From Gemmatimonadota bacterium (lineage in GTDB: Bacteria; Gemmatimonadota; Gemmatimonadetes; Gemmatimonadales; GWC2-71-9), in the NCBI GenBank assembly GCA_029862935.1, contig JAOTWK010000136.1:1-8502 (forward strand): DNA of 8,502 nucleotides, read 5' to 3'. Made by a program: the position numbers and the translations under genes. The notes below the pieces were generated by a model that saw nothing but the letters and a program-made list of their open reading frames with translations, had not been told where the DNA came from and ran no database searches. Below are positions 1 through 6,041 of the stretch, piece by piece (the stretch's first letter is position 1; each line of letters begins with the position of its first letter).

Positions 1-25
1 GGTGAAGGTGGTACAAGAATAAGAG

Positions 26-112
26 GCGGTCGAGGACGGTCGAAGACGGTCAGGGACGAACGCGAAGAACGAGTTTCACCATCCTCAATCGTTTCGGACC
101 GTCGCGGACCAT
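26..112. repeat. Degenerate 10-bp tandem repeat with partly complementary right half
   Basis: Three clear units of a 10-bp repeat, CGGTCGAGGA, CGGTCGAAGA and CGGTCAGGGA, occupy 27-56, and a diverged fourth unit (CGAACGCGAA) runs to 66. The stretch from about 89 to 112 is roughly the reverse complement of the first units (GACCGTC at 97-103 pairs with GACGGTC at 35-41, with flanking matches), so the tract could fold into an imperfect stem-loop. No convincing reading frame crosses it and no T-run follows. The rest of 1-237 shows no gene; the tail of an upstream gene cannot be excluded because the window starts here. Confidence 0.55.
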
Positions 113-237
113 CCTTGTTCGTCTCTGTCTTCCCTCGCCCGCCCGAACTGTAAAACCCGATAGTACCTCTCGTATTTTTCTCCCGTCGCCCCTAGCGAAC
201 GACGACCGAAGGTGTGGTATTAGCACCGCAAGCTCAC

Positions 238-246
238 GGGGGGGGG
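238..246 (+). promoter_or_regulatory. G9 homopolymer acting as ribosome binding site of the first regulator
   Basis: Nine consecutive G residues end four bases before the GTG codon at 251. A G-rich run at this distance can pair with the anti-Shine-Dalgarno sequence and is the only purine-rich stretch near the start. It supports GTG 251 over the in-frame TTG at 248, which would leave a single base between the run and the start codon. Homopolymeric G runs of this length are prone to slippage. I saw no convincing -35/-10 pair in 141-237. Confidence 0.5.
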
Positions 247-250
247 CTTG

Positions 251-1126
251 GTGTACAAGCTCGACCTTTTCGGCGGCATCGCGCTCGAGGGACCTGACGG
301 TCCTCTCACGGGCCGGGTGATGCAACGTCATCCGCTTGCGCTGCTTTCCGTCCTCGCAAGCTCGACGAGTTGTACCTGCGGTCGTGACCGCATGATCGGC
401 CTCTTGTGGGCCGACCAGTCGGAGGACCGAGCCCGTCACAACCTCTCCGACGCGCTGTACGTGATTCACAAGAGCTTGGGAGACGAGGCCGTTCAGGCGC
501 GCGGTGACCTGTTGTATTTGGACTCGGCCCACCTGCGCACCGACGTGTGCGAGTTCGAAGCGGCGCTCACAGGCGGTCGCATTGAGGACGCGGTCGCGCT
601 ATACCGGGGACCGCTGCTCGACGGCTTTGGTCTGAGTTGTCTCAAGGAGTTCGAAGAGTGGTGTGAGTCGAGACGCCAGTTCTACGCGTTCAAGTACGGA
701 CAGGCCCTCGAGCACCTCGCACGGCAAGCTGAAACGCGCGGCGATCTCCCTGCAGCGATCGAGTGGTGGAAGCAACGGGCCCGGCACAGTCCGTACAACT
801 CCGCCATCGCCCGTATCTGTGTGCAGGCGCTCCTCACGCACGGCGATCCCGGAGATGCCGTCCGCTTCGCCCGAGAACACATTCAAGGGCTGCGCGACAA
901 TCTGGATGTCGAACCGCCCGAGGATCTCGCCGCCGTCGCATCCGGGAATCCACCGTTCAAGGCCCCAACCCACACGTACGACACGCCACCGCAGCCCAAC
1001 CCAGCACTGCACGTGCCTTCCCCACCGCGCGCAAACCCTTCCACGCCTGCATGGCGCCAACCGTGGGTGGGCGCCGTCGTGGTACTCGCTGCTTTGCTCG
1101 GGTGGCTCCTGCTCTTCTGGTGGTAG
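251..1126 (+). CDS. BTAD/SARP-type transcriptional regulator with C-terminal membrane anchor
   Basis: Predicted DNA-binding activator of 291 residues, probably tethered to the inner membrane by its C-terminus. Residues 1-95 look like an OmpR-type winged helix: a short beta-strand start (YKLDLFGG), then IGLLWADQSEDRARHNLSDALY, the conserved region of this family. Residues 98-230 match the helical bacterial transcriptional activation domain (ALYRGPLLDGF, HSPYNSAIARI, NLDVEPPEDL). A proline-rich linker (234-270) leads to one hydrophobic segment, 272-291, that ends the protein in FWW. There is no sensor or TPR part, unlike the large regulator at 2907-5789, with which residues 1-228 align almost without gaps. 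GTG 251 was chosen because it aligns with that paralogue's MYRL start; TTG 248 would add one residue. Either it is a genuine short tail-anchored form or a gene that lost its C-terminal half; no TolB/TPR-like sequence continues after the stop. Target genes are not known from sequence alone. Confidence 0.85.
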   Translation: MYKLDLFGGIALEGPDGPLTGRVMQRHPLALLSVLASSTSCTCGRDRMIGLLWADQSEDRARHNLSDALYVIHKSLGDEAVQARGDLLYLDSAHLRTDVCEFEAALTGGRIEDAVALYRGPLLDGFGLSCLKEFEEWCESRRQFYAFKYGQALEHLARQAETRGDLPAAIEWWKQRARHSPYNSAIARICVQALLTHGDPGDAVRFAREHIQGLRDNLDVEPPEDLAAVASGNPPFKAPTHTYDTPPQPNPALHVPSPPRANPSTPAWRQPWVGAVVVLAALLGWLLLFWW

Positions 1127-1215
1127 CTCTTGCCGTCTTGGACGCAAACCCACTGACGACCTGCTTTACGCACCGGACGACCTAATTCAATCAGGATAGG
1201 GTAGGGTTGACGAGA

Positions 1216-1263
1216 CCACCCAACTGGCGTGCCGGCCAAGCTGGGTGGGGCGGGCTTGCCCGC
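1216..1263 (+). other. Two adjacent hairpins downstream of the first regulator gene
   Basis: CCACCCA (1216-1222) pairs with TGGGTGG (1242-1248), and inside it TGGC (1225-1228) pairs with GCCA (1235-1238) around a six-base loop. Immediately after, GCGGGC (1250-1255) pairs with GCCCGC (1258-1263). No T-run follows either hairpin, so an ordinary intrinsic terminator for the gene ending at 1126 is not supported. They could form a structured RNA 3' end or part of a leader. No known riboswitch core was recognised. Confidence 0.4.
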
Positions 1264-1367
1264 TCGAATCGGTCCTCTCTCCCAGTCCCGGTACCGAACG
1301 GAATTCAATGCAGGCGCATCGATGCCGGCACGCCGTATCCTTACTGCGCTACATGCTACACGTGAGC

Positions 1368-1385
1368 TATCGACCGGTTATCGAC
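1368..1385 (+). promoter_or_regulatory. Heptamer direct repeat with 11-bp period, candidate SARP operator
   Basis: TATCGAC occurs at 1368-1374 and again, identically, at 1379-1385, with a 4-bp spacer, so both copies lie on the same face of the helix. Heptamer direct repeats of 11-bp period are the known binding geometry of Streptomyces SARP activators such as ActII-ORF4, DnrI and AfsR. The same heptamer family with the same spacing occurs upstream of the large regulator gene (5844-5890). The site lies about 180 bp before the exported protein gene. In Streptomyces the -10 box sits about 8 bp beyond the second copy; none is visible at that place here, which lowers confidence. Confidence 0.4.
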
Positions 1386-1469
1386 TGGCGTCACTGCCCG
1401 CGATCCCCGGATCTCCTGGACCCACGCACCAAGAAAGGCAACTCCCGTTCTCGGGATTGTCGATTCGGT

Positions 1470-1501
1470 CTGATCGGCGATCGATCAGGCCGGGACCGGC
1501 C
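1470..1501. promoter_or_regulatory. 19-bp inverted repeat and adjoining GGCCGG/CCGGCC dyad
   Basis: CTGATCG (1470-1476) and CGATCAG (1482-1488) form a perfect 7-bp inverted repeat around five bases, a shape typical of a dimeric repressor or activator site. GGCCGG (1488-1493) and CCGGCC (1496-1501) form a second dyad directly after it, which in RNA would give a short GC hairpin. A single heptamer of the WATCGAY type lies just before on the minus strand (1459-1465). The site is 66-97 bp upstream of the exported protein gene, suitable for an operator or leader structure. Confidence 0.4.
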
Positions 1502-1566
1502 CTCGACCTCCGCCTCGTACCGTGGTCCTAGCAACACACTCAATACTCTTTGCGGAGGTTTGAACC

Positions 1567-2808
1567 ATGCGACGCCTCACTTCCTTCTCAGTCGGCGCGC
1601 TCTGTGTCGGGCTCGTGGCAGCATGGACGCATGCCGAGGCGCAGCAAAACCGCAGCCAGCAAATGGCGTTCGGCGGCGGGACCCAGTTCGAGTTTTTGAT
1701 CCCCGTGCAGGCGCAGGGTCCGCTCTTCATCGAGGCCACGTGGAACTCGGACGCCAACATCTCGGCCAACCTCTACACGCCCTACCGCTCACACCCCATT
1801 GCGGCCGCGACTGGGGACGGGCGGATCGCCCTGAGTCACACCGTGACCTCGTGGAAGGCCGGGGACGAGTACATGCTGCGGCTCACACTGGAACAGCCGG
1901 ATCCCGAGATCAAGGGCAATCTCAGAGTGGTCTATCCGTCCGGGAACCGTCCAGGCACAGTGGTCGCCTGGCGGAACGCCGGCCCCACGGGTACGGCATT
2001 GGCCGGCATGATCAGCCGACTCGCAGAACTCGAAACCGCGGTCGCTCAAACACAGACAGCGGCGCTCACCCCGACCGATCGCCGGGAATTCGACCGGATG
2101 ATCAGAATGCTCGACACGCGGTTGGACGTGCTGACGTCAGTGCCGGCCAAGTTCGTCCGCAACGATGTGCCGCGCAACCCAGCGCCTAAGCACCGCCCGT
2201 CCATTGCGCTGCCGCAGTGGGATGACGCGGTCGCAGTGAGCTTCGTCGGGCTCGAGTGCATCGACAACAAACCATGGCACGTGAATCACGAAGCCGATGA
2301 GCCCTACCTCGTGACCGCCATCATTCCAGGCATCGAGGGGGCGGTGGTCGGCGGCCGGACCCCCGTGTTCCACTTCATCAAGGCCGGCGACACGGCAGAG
2401 CCAAGTGTCGGTAGCCGTGAGATGGCACGGGTGGCGGCGAACGGCGACGCTCGGATTGCGGTGGCCCTGCTCGAGCGCGAAGACGGCAATGTCGAGCGGT
2501 CGGTGCAGCGCTTCCGTCGTGCCCTCGAGCTGTTTGCGATGTACGAGCAGGTCACCCCACAACCCGTTGCGGTCGATGACTTCAACTGGTTCATGACGCT
2601 GACGGCCGATGCTGGAGAGTCCGTCATTGGCGCCCCGCAACTCCTGACCGTAACGCCGCGCGGCATCTTCGATCCGCACGGTAGTCAGACGGCGTGGGCC
2701 ATCAGTGACGAGAACGGCAGCAACTCGGTGCAGCAGATCCGATTCACCGGGCTCGGCGCCGACTATCAAGTCGCCGTGCAGGTGAGCACCGAGCCCAACA
2801 ACCGCTAG
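1567..2808 (+). CDS. Exported protein of unknown function with coiled-coil segment
   Basis: A 413-residue protein with a clear signal peptide: basic MRR start, hydrophobic core at 5-20 and likely cleavage after THAEA (residue 25). The start is fixed by GGAGG at 1554-1558, eight bases before ATG. Residues 38-125 look beta-rich (FEFLIPV, LFIEATWNS, EYMLRLTLEQ) and may form a beta-sandwich resembling bacterial pre-peptidase-type domains. Residues 146-192 form a helical, heptad-like stretch. Residues 222-254 carry VSFVGLECIDNKPW followed by DEPYLVTAII, a pattern I associate with uncharacterised exported proteins, not a named enzyme; the remainder (288-330, RRALELFAMYEQV) is mixed. I see no catalytic motif or lipobox. 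It lies between two paralogous BTAD regulators, has its own terminator, and its long upstream region has operator-like repeats, so controlled expression is likely. Function unknown. Confidence 0.87.
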   Translation: MRRLTSFSVGALCVGLVAAWTHAEAQQNRSQQMAFGGGTQFEFLIPVQAQGPLFIEATWNSDANISANLYTPYRSHPIAAATGDGRIALSHTVTSWKAGDEYMLRLTLEQPDPEIKGNLRVVYPSGNRPGTVVAWRNAGPTGTALAGMISRLAELETAVAQTQTAALTPTDRREFDRMIRMLDTRLDVLTSVPAKFVRNDVPRNPAPKHRPSIALPQWDDAVAVSFVGLECIDNKPWHVNHEADEPYLVTAIIPGIEGAVVGGRTPVFHFIKAGDTAEPSVGSREMARVAANGDARIAVALLEREDGNVERSVQRFRRALELFAMYEQVTPQPVAVDDFNWFMTLTADAGESVIGAPQLLTVTPRGIFDPHGSQTAWAISDENGSNSVQQIRFTGLGADYQVAVQVSTEPNNR

Positions 2809-2830
2809 ACCCGTCGCATCGGTCTACCTC

Positions 2831-2874
2831 GCCGGGGCGCACTGGCCACCAGCCAGTGCGCCCCGGCTCGTTTT
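2831..2874 (+). terminator. Intrinsic terminator after the exported protein gene
   Basis: A perfect 16-bp stem (2831-2846 with 2852-2867), almost all G/C, closes on a five-base loop and is followed by TCGTTTT at 2868-2874. It begins 22 bp after the stop of the exported protein gene and lies beyond the end of the convergent regulator gene (stop at 2907). The T-run is on the plus strand, so it mainly serves the plus-strand transcript; the stem alone may also hinder minus-strand read-through. Confidence 0.9.
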
Positions 2875-2906
2875 ACCGTCGAGTATGCAGGATGGGGAGA
2901 TCGCCC

Positions 2907-5789
2907 TTAAGGGAACATTCCAGTTGCGGCTTGTCTCCGAGAGAGCTCTGCTCGAATACGGTCCAGGCCAGCGTGCGCTTGGGCCCTCTTCGGGGAGAGC
3001 GAAACATCAGCCTTGTGCCAGACAGCGGCTACCAACTCATAGTCACGGAGCGCAACATCGAGGTTTCCAAGTCGCTCGTTGAGCTGCGCCCGCTCCAGCG
3101 CGAACACGGCGGCTTCCGAACTGGGCATCGTAATCAGCGGTTCCGGGATGTGTCGGTACTCCGAGAGGGCAGCCCGATAGCGACCCAGAGCCTCATTGAC
3201 CCGGGCCGCCGTGAGCGTTTCGTGATAGCAGTATGACACCCAGCACCAAGGACGGAGATTGCCGAGTGCGGCGAGCGCCGTGAGCGAGTCGCCCCGCGCC
3301 AAGGCGAGATAGCCACGCGCAGCGGCGCTCGCGTAGCGACCCAGACTCGCGCGAGCGGGCTCCCGGTCCAACACGAGCCTGTCGAACAACGAACCCGCTT
3401 CGATCAACGCCAGCGTGTCCCGTTGTTCGAGCCACCAGCGGAGCGCCTGGTACGTCGGCCGCGCTCGACCCTCGTCGAGCCAGCGTCGCACGGTGCGATC
3501 CACGGTGTCGTGCGGAACTGCCCCCAGATACGCCAATCCCATGAAGTGTCCCTCTCTCGAGGAAATCCAGTCCGCCTCACTTCTCCTGAGGTGATCGTAC
3601 GCCCGTTCCAAATGCCCCCGGTAGGCGTGAGACAGGCTCATCGCCTCAGCAACCCCCCACGCCTCTGCGACCGCCAGGTTCGTCTCACCGGAGTCCGCGA
3701 GCCATTTCGTGAGATAGAAGGCGAGATACAGCGTGAAGGTCGGCACGTCTGCTGGCACGACTGCTTCCCGTACGAGAGCGGCAAGCGAATCGACACGGTG
3801 GAGGGCGGCGCGCCGTACGCTCTGATCCGCGGCAAGCATATCGGCAACGAGTCGCGGTCCCTCCGCCCATGCTCCCGACGGCTCGAGCGCGAGAAGGCGT
3901 TCGACCACCGCCAGGGCACTGTCCAGCTCTCCTGCAAAGAGATGCGCCTCCAACAAGTGCACGTACTGGGGGGCGAACTCGGGTCCCAATTCGGCCGCGC
4001 GCCTGAGCCAAGCGCCAGCCGAGTCTGGTGTCGGATTCATGAGCCCACCCCAATGCCACGCGGCGTCGCCCAACCGGTACCAGACCTCGGGATCGCTCGG
4101 GTACGCCTGTGACCAATCATCCAATGTGAGAATCAAGCGGTCCAACAAGCCCCGATGCGGTACCACATACTCGTACGCGTGCAGCGCCCCAATGATAGAA
4201 TCGGTAGTGACAAGCAGACTCTCGCGCGGTGCCAGTCCGTAGTTCAACTCGCCGGCACGCAGAAGTAGGTCGGGATGACGCCCCGCTACGTGGTTCAACC
4301 ATCCATCCGACTCCGCCAGCCCCCGATAGGCGAGCGCGAAGCTGCTGTCCTCGGCGATCGCGCGCTCGAAGTAGCGCCCCGCGGAATCCAATTGCAGTCG
4401 GCTCAGGAACCACTCGCCGCGAACGAAGGCCAGCGCGGCAGCAGAGGAGTTGGACCCGATGGAGCTCAAATGGTACGAGGGGAAGAACGGGCGCTGACGA
4501 CCCAGCTCCTCCAAGACCTGCACGGCGAGACTGTCAGCCAGCAGATCGGGGCGCCCGGCCGGTGCTGTCACGTCAAAGGCCGTGACCAGCGCGCCAAGCG
4601 ACGCATCGTAGAGGTACGCCTCGAGCCGAACGGAATCCGGAGCGCACAGGTTCAACAAGCCCCACAAGACCAGTCCCGCCTCCATCGACTGCGCAAACCG
4701 CCTTGCCTCGTGCTGATTGGTAACATCACGCCGTCCACTGTGGGTGGTGGCGCGCAATGGACCTGCGCCGTCCAGCCTTCCCTCCAAGAGCGTGGCAATG
4801 CCGAACGTCAGCGGCTCGTCGATCTCGCTGCTCAAGCGTGTGAAGCTCGGAATCGCCAATCGATTGCGATCGAACTCCACCGCGCCGTTCACTCGGTGCC
4901 ACACGACGCCGGCAATTGCCGCGGCGGCCACGACGGCTGCCGCGGCGACCCAGACGCGCGCGCGGCGTCGGAACACCCGCGGCAGGGCGAATCCGCGGGC
5001 CACCGGCAGCCCCGGACGCAACGGCTCGCGTCGGATCCAGCGGCGTTCCTTGTCACCTGCCTCATTGCCCTCCGGCACGGGCACCTGCTGCAGCTCCGCT
5101 TCCTCCGCAAGCAGTTCCGGATCGGGCTCGAGACCGAGGTCCTCATGCAACCGGTCCTTGTGGCGATGGAGCGCATGCAACGCGTTTCCCCGATCGCCCG
5201 CCACCGCAAGCGCGTGCGCCAACCGCAACGCCAATCGCGAATCGTACGGCTCATGCTCGAGCGCAATATCCAGCCACCGCGCGGCACCGATGAAATCACC
5301 GCGTTCTTCGGCTGCCATTGCGAGCTGATCCAGTGCCCCAGTGAGCTGGCGCCCCAGGCGACGGCGCTGCTCATCCGCCCAGTGATCGAACTCGATCGCC
5401 CCGTTGATGTGAAACCCGTCGAGGAAGGGTCCTCGATAGAGCACGATCGCGTCTGCCGGCGTCTCTTGGGCCAGCGCCTCCGCGAACGCTCCCACGTCAC
5501 TCCACACCATGTCCGTGTGGAGCCGGAGCGTACCACCGGTGCTCTGCACCGCCTTCTCGTCCAGGACGTGGCGGAGCGCGTACACGGTATCGGCGAGGCA
5601 GTGCCGAGCTCTTTGGTCGTCTTTGTCCGGCCACAGCAACCCGATGATCTTGTCGCGCGGCACGCCGGCGTCGCCCCCCACGGCAAGCACCGCGAGGAGT
5701 GAGAGGGGTCGCCGTTGCGCGACCCGGCCGCCGATGGCGCCCTCCGGACCGTCGATCCGGAGACCGCCCAGGGTGTATAGTCGGTACAT
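2907..5789 (-). CDS. Membrane-tethered BTAD/SARP-type regulator with TolB-like and TPR C-terminal half
   Basis: A 960-residue regulator. Residues 1-96 form an OmpR-like winged helix (MYRLYTLGG; IIGLLWPDKDDQRARHCLAD), and 98-235 the activation domain (VLYRGPFLDGF, HEPYDSRLALRL, DLGLEPDPELL). After a basic stretch (RRRAR, 274-278), residues 279-298 form one transmembrane helix, placing the DNA-binding half in the cytoplasm and the C-terminal half outside. Residues 310-432 resemble the TolB-N/FlgO-like fold often found in such proteins (LAIPSF; SVRLEAYLYDASLGALV). From 450 to the end come helical TPR-like repeats (for example 452-486, 567-604, 606-640, 895-930). ATG 5789 was chosen because MYRL matches the family start; upstream in-frame ATGs at 5822 and 5816 would add 11 or 9 residues. 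It is convergent with the exported protein gene and paralogous to the regulator at 251. Candidate operators and a -10 box lie 60-100 bp upstream. The ligand or partner sensed outside is unknown. Confidence 0.9.
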   Translation of the reverse strand: MYRLYTLGGLRIDGPEGAIGGRVAQRRPLSLLAVLAVGGDAGVPRDKIIGLLWPDKDDQRARHCLADTVYALRHVLDEKAVQSTGGTLRLHTDMVWSDVGAFAEALAQETPADAIVLYRGPFLDGFHINGAIEFDHWADEQRRRLGRQLTGALDQLAMAAEERGDFIGAARWLDIALEHEPYDSRLALRLAHALAVAGDRGNALHALHRHKDRLHEDLGLEPDPELLAEEAELQQVPVPEGNEAGDKERRWIRREPLRPGLPVARGFALPRVFRRRARVWVAAAAVVAAAAIAGVVWHRVNGAVEFDRNRLAIPSFTRLSSEIDEPLTFGIATLLEGRLDGAGPLRATTHSGRRDVTNQHEARRFAQSMEAGLVLWGLLNLCAPDSVRLEAYLYDASLGALVTAFDVTAPAGRPDLLADSLAVQVLEELGRQRPFFPSYHLSSIGSNSSAAALAFVRGEWFLSRLQLDSAGRYFERAIAEDSSFALAYRGLAESDGWLNHVAGRHPDLLLRAGELNYGLAPRESLLVTTDSIIGALHAYEYVVPHRGLLDRLILTLDDWSQAYPSDPEVWYRLGDAAWHWGGLMNPTPDSAGAWLRRAAELGPEFAPQYVHLLEAHLFAGELDSALAVVERLLALEPSGAWAEGPRLVADMLAADQSVRRAALHRVDSLAALVREAVVPADVPTFTLYLAFYLTKWLADSGETNLAVAEAWGVAEAMSLSHAYRGHLERAYDHLRRSEADWISSREGHFMGLAYLGAVPHDTVDRTVRRWLDEGRARPTYQALRWWLEQRDTLALIEAGSLFDRLVLDREPARASLGRYASAAARGYLALARGDSLTALAALGNLRPWCWVSYCYHETLTAARVNEALGRYRAALSEYRHIPEPLITMPSSEAAVFALERAQLNERLGNLDVALRDYELVAAVWHKADVSLSPKRAQAHAGLDRIRAELSRRQAATGMFP

Positions 5790-5843
5790 CGAAGGATTAC
5801 CCCGCCCAGTGGCCATCAGCATAAGACCGAGTGCTCTTCCCCG

Positions 5844-5890
5844 TATCGATTGATTATCGACTCACTCGCCCAATCGATTGTCTGTCGATT
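5844..5890. promoter_or_regulatory. Two inverted pairs of WATCGAY heptamers over the promoter of the large regulator
   Basis: On the plus strand TATCGAT (5844-5850) and TATCGAC (5855-5861) form a direct repeat with a 4-bp spacer. On the minus strand AATCGAC (5890-5884) and AATCGAT (5879-5873) form another with the same 11-bp period. The pairs face each other across 11 bp, giving an overall dyad centred near 5867. On the minus strand GATAAT (5858-5853) is a good -10 box; 17 bp upstream the -35 position (5881-5876) is poor and overlaps the minus-strand pair, as expected of an activator-dependent promoter. The plus-strand pair overlaps the -10 box and could serve repression. Distance from the minus pair to the -10 is 14 bp, not the 8 bp usual in Streptomyces. 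Confidence 0.5.
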
Positions 5891-5902
5891 CCCTACCCTA
5901 TC
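5891..5902 (-). promoter_or_regulatory. 12-mer GATAGGGTAGGG shared with 1195-1206
   Basis: Read on the minus strand, GATAGGGTAGGG directly abuts the outermost heptamer of the regulator's control region. The same 12 bases occur on the plus strand at 1195-1206, downstream of the first regulator gene and upstream of the exported protein gene. It could be an additional protein site or an UP-like element. A chance match of a G-rich 12-mer within this window is possible. Confidence 0.3.
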
Positions 5903-5951
5903 TAACGGATGGCGAGCGGCGTTTTGAGCGGGAGGAGGGCAATTGGGGGGC

Positions 5952-6026
5952 GATGAAGGGCAAGATGATTTGCGATGGAGGACGATGGGAGACTGATTGC
6001 AGACTACGGATCGCTGACGGCTGACG
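5952..6026. repeat. Degenerate 10-bp-period GATG repeat and 7-bp GCTGACG tandem
   Basis: GATG recurs at 5952, 5964, 5974 and 5984, with a diverged TGATT at 5994, so the spacing is 10 bp apart from one step of 12. The tract is purine-rich on the plus strand. It is followed by two exact copies of GCTGACG (6013-6019 and 6020-6026). It lies between the end of the TonB-like gene and the control region of the large regulator, with no credible reading frame. I found no intrinsic terminator for the TonB-like gene here. Confidence 0.45.
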
Positions 6027-6041
6027 GCTCAGGGCCTGCCG

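Larger units (their letters stand above)
1127..1566. other. 440-bp intergenic control region between regulator and exported protein genes
   Basis: No credible gene lies here: open frames in this stretch are arginine/proline-rich, lack ribosome binding sites and resemble no family I know. From left to right it holds a 12-mer shared with the other regulator's upstream region (1195-1206), two neighbouring hairpins (1216-1263), a heptamer direct repeat (1368-1385), a 19-bp inverted repeat followed by a second dyad (1470-1501), and the ribosome binding site at 1554-1558. The length and the density of dyads suggest a regulated promoter or a long leader for the exported protein gene. I could not place a convincing -35/-10 pair. 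Confidence 0.5.

Noticed and set aside
50..532. 160-codon open frame on the minus strand
   Set aside because: It is antisense to the conserved winged-helix part of the first regulator and has no start signal or family resemblance.
1207..1229. TTGACG at 1207-1212 as a -35 box for the exported protein gene
   Set aside because: No -10-like hexamer lies 16-18 bp downstream; the position is occupied by the hairpin stem and GC-rich bases.
1245..2189. 314-codon open frame on the plus strand overlapping the exported protein gene
   Set aside because: It overlaps more than half of the exported protein gene in another frame, is Arg/Ser/Gly-rich, lacks a ribosome binding site and shows no recognisable domain.
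4275..5702. 475-codon open frame on the plus strand
   Set aside because: It is antisense to the large regulator gene. High GC gives long shadow frames, and its translation is rich in Arg/Gln/His without domain signatures, whereas the minus strand shows BTAD and TPR motifs.
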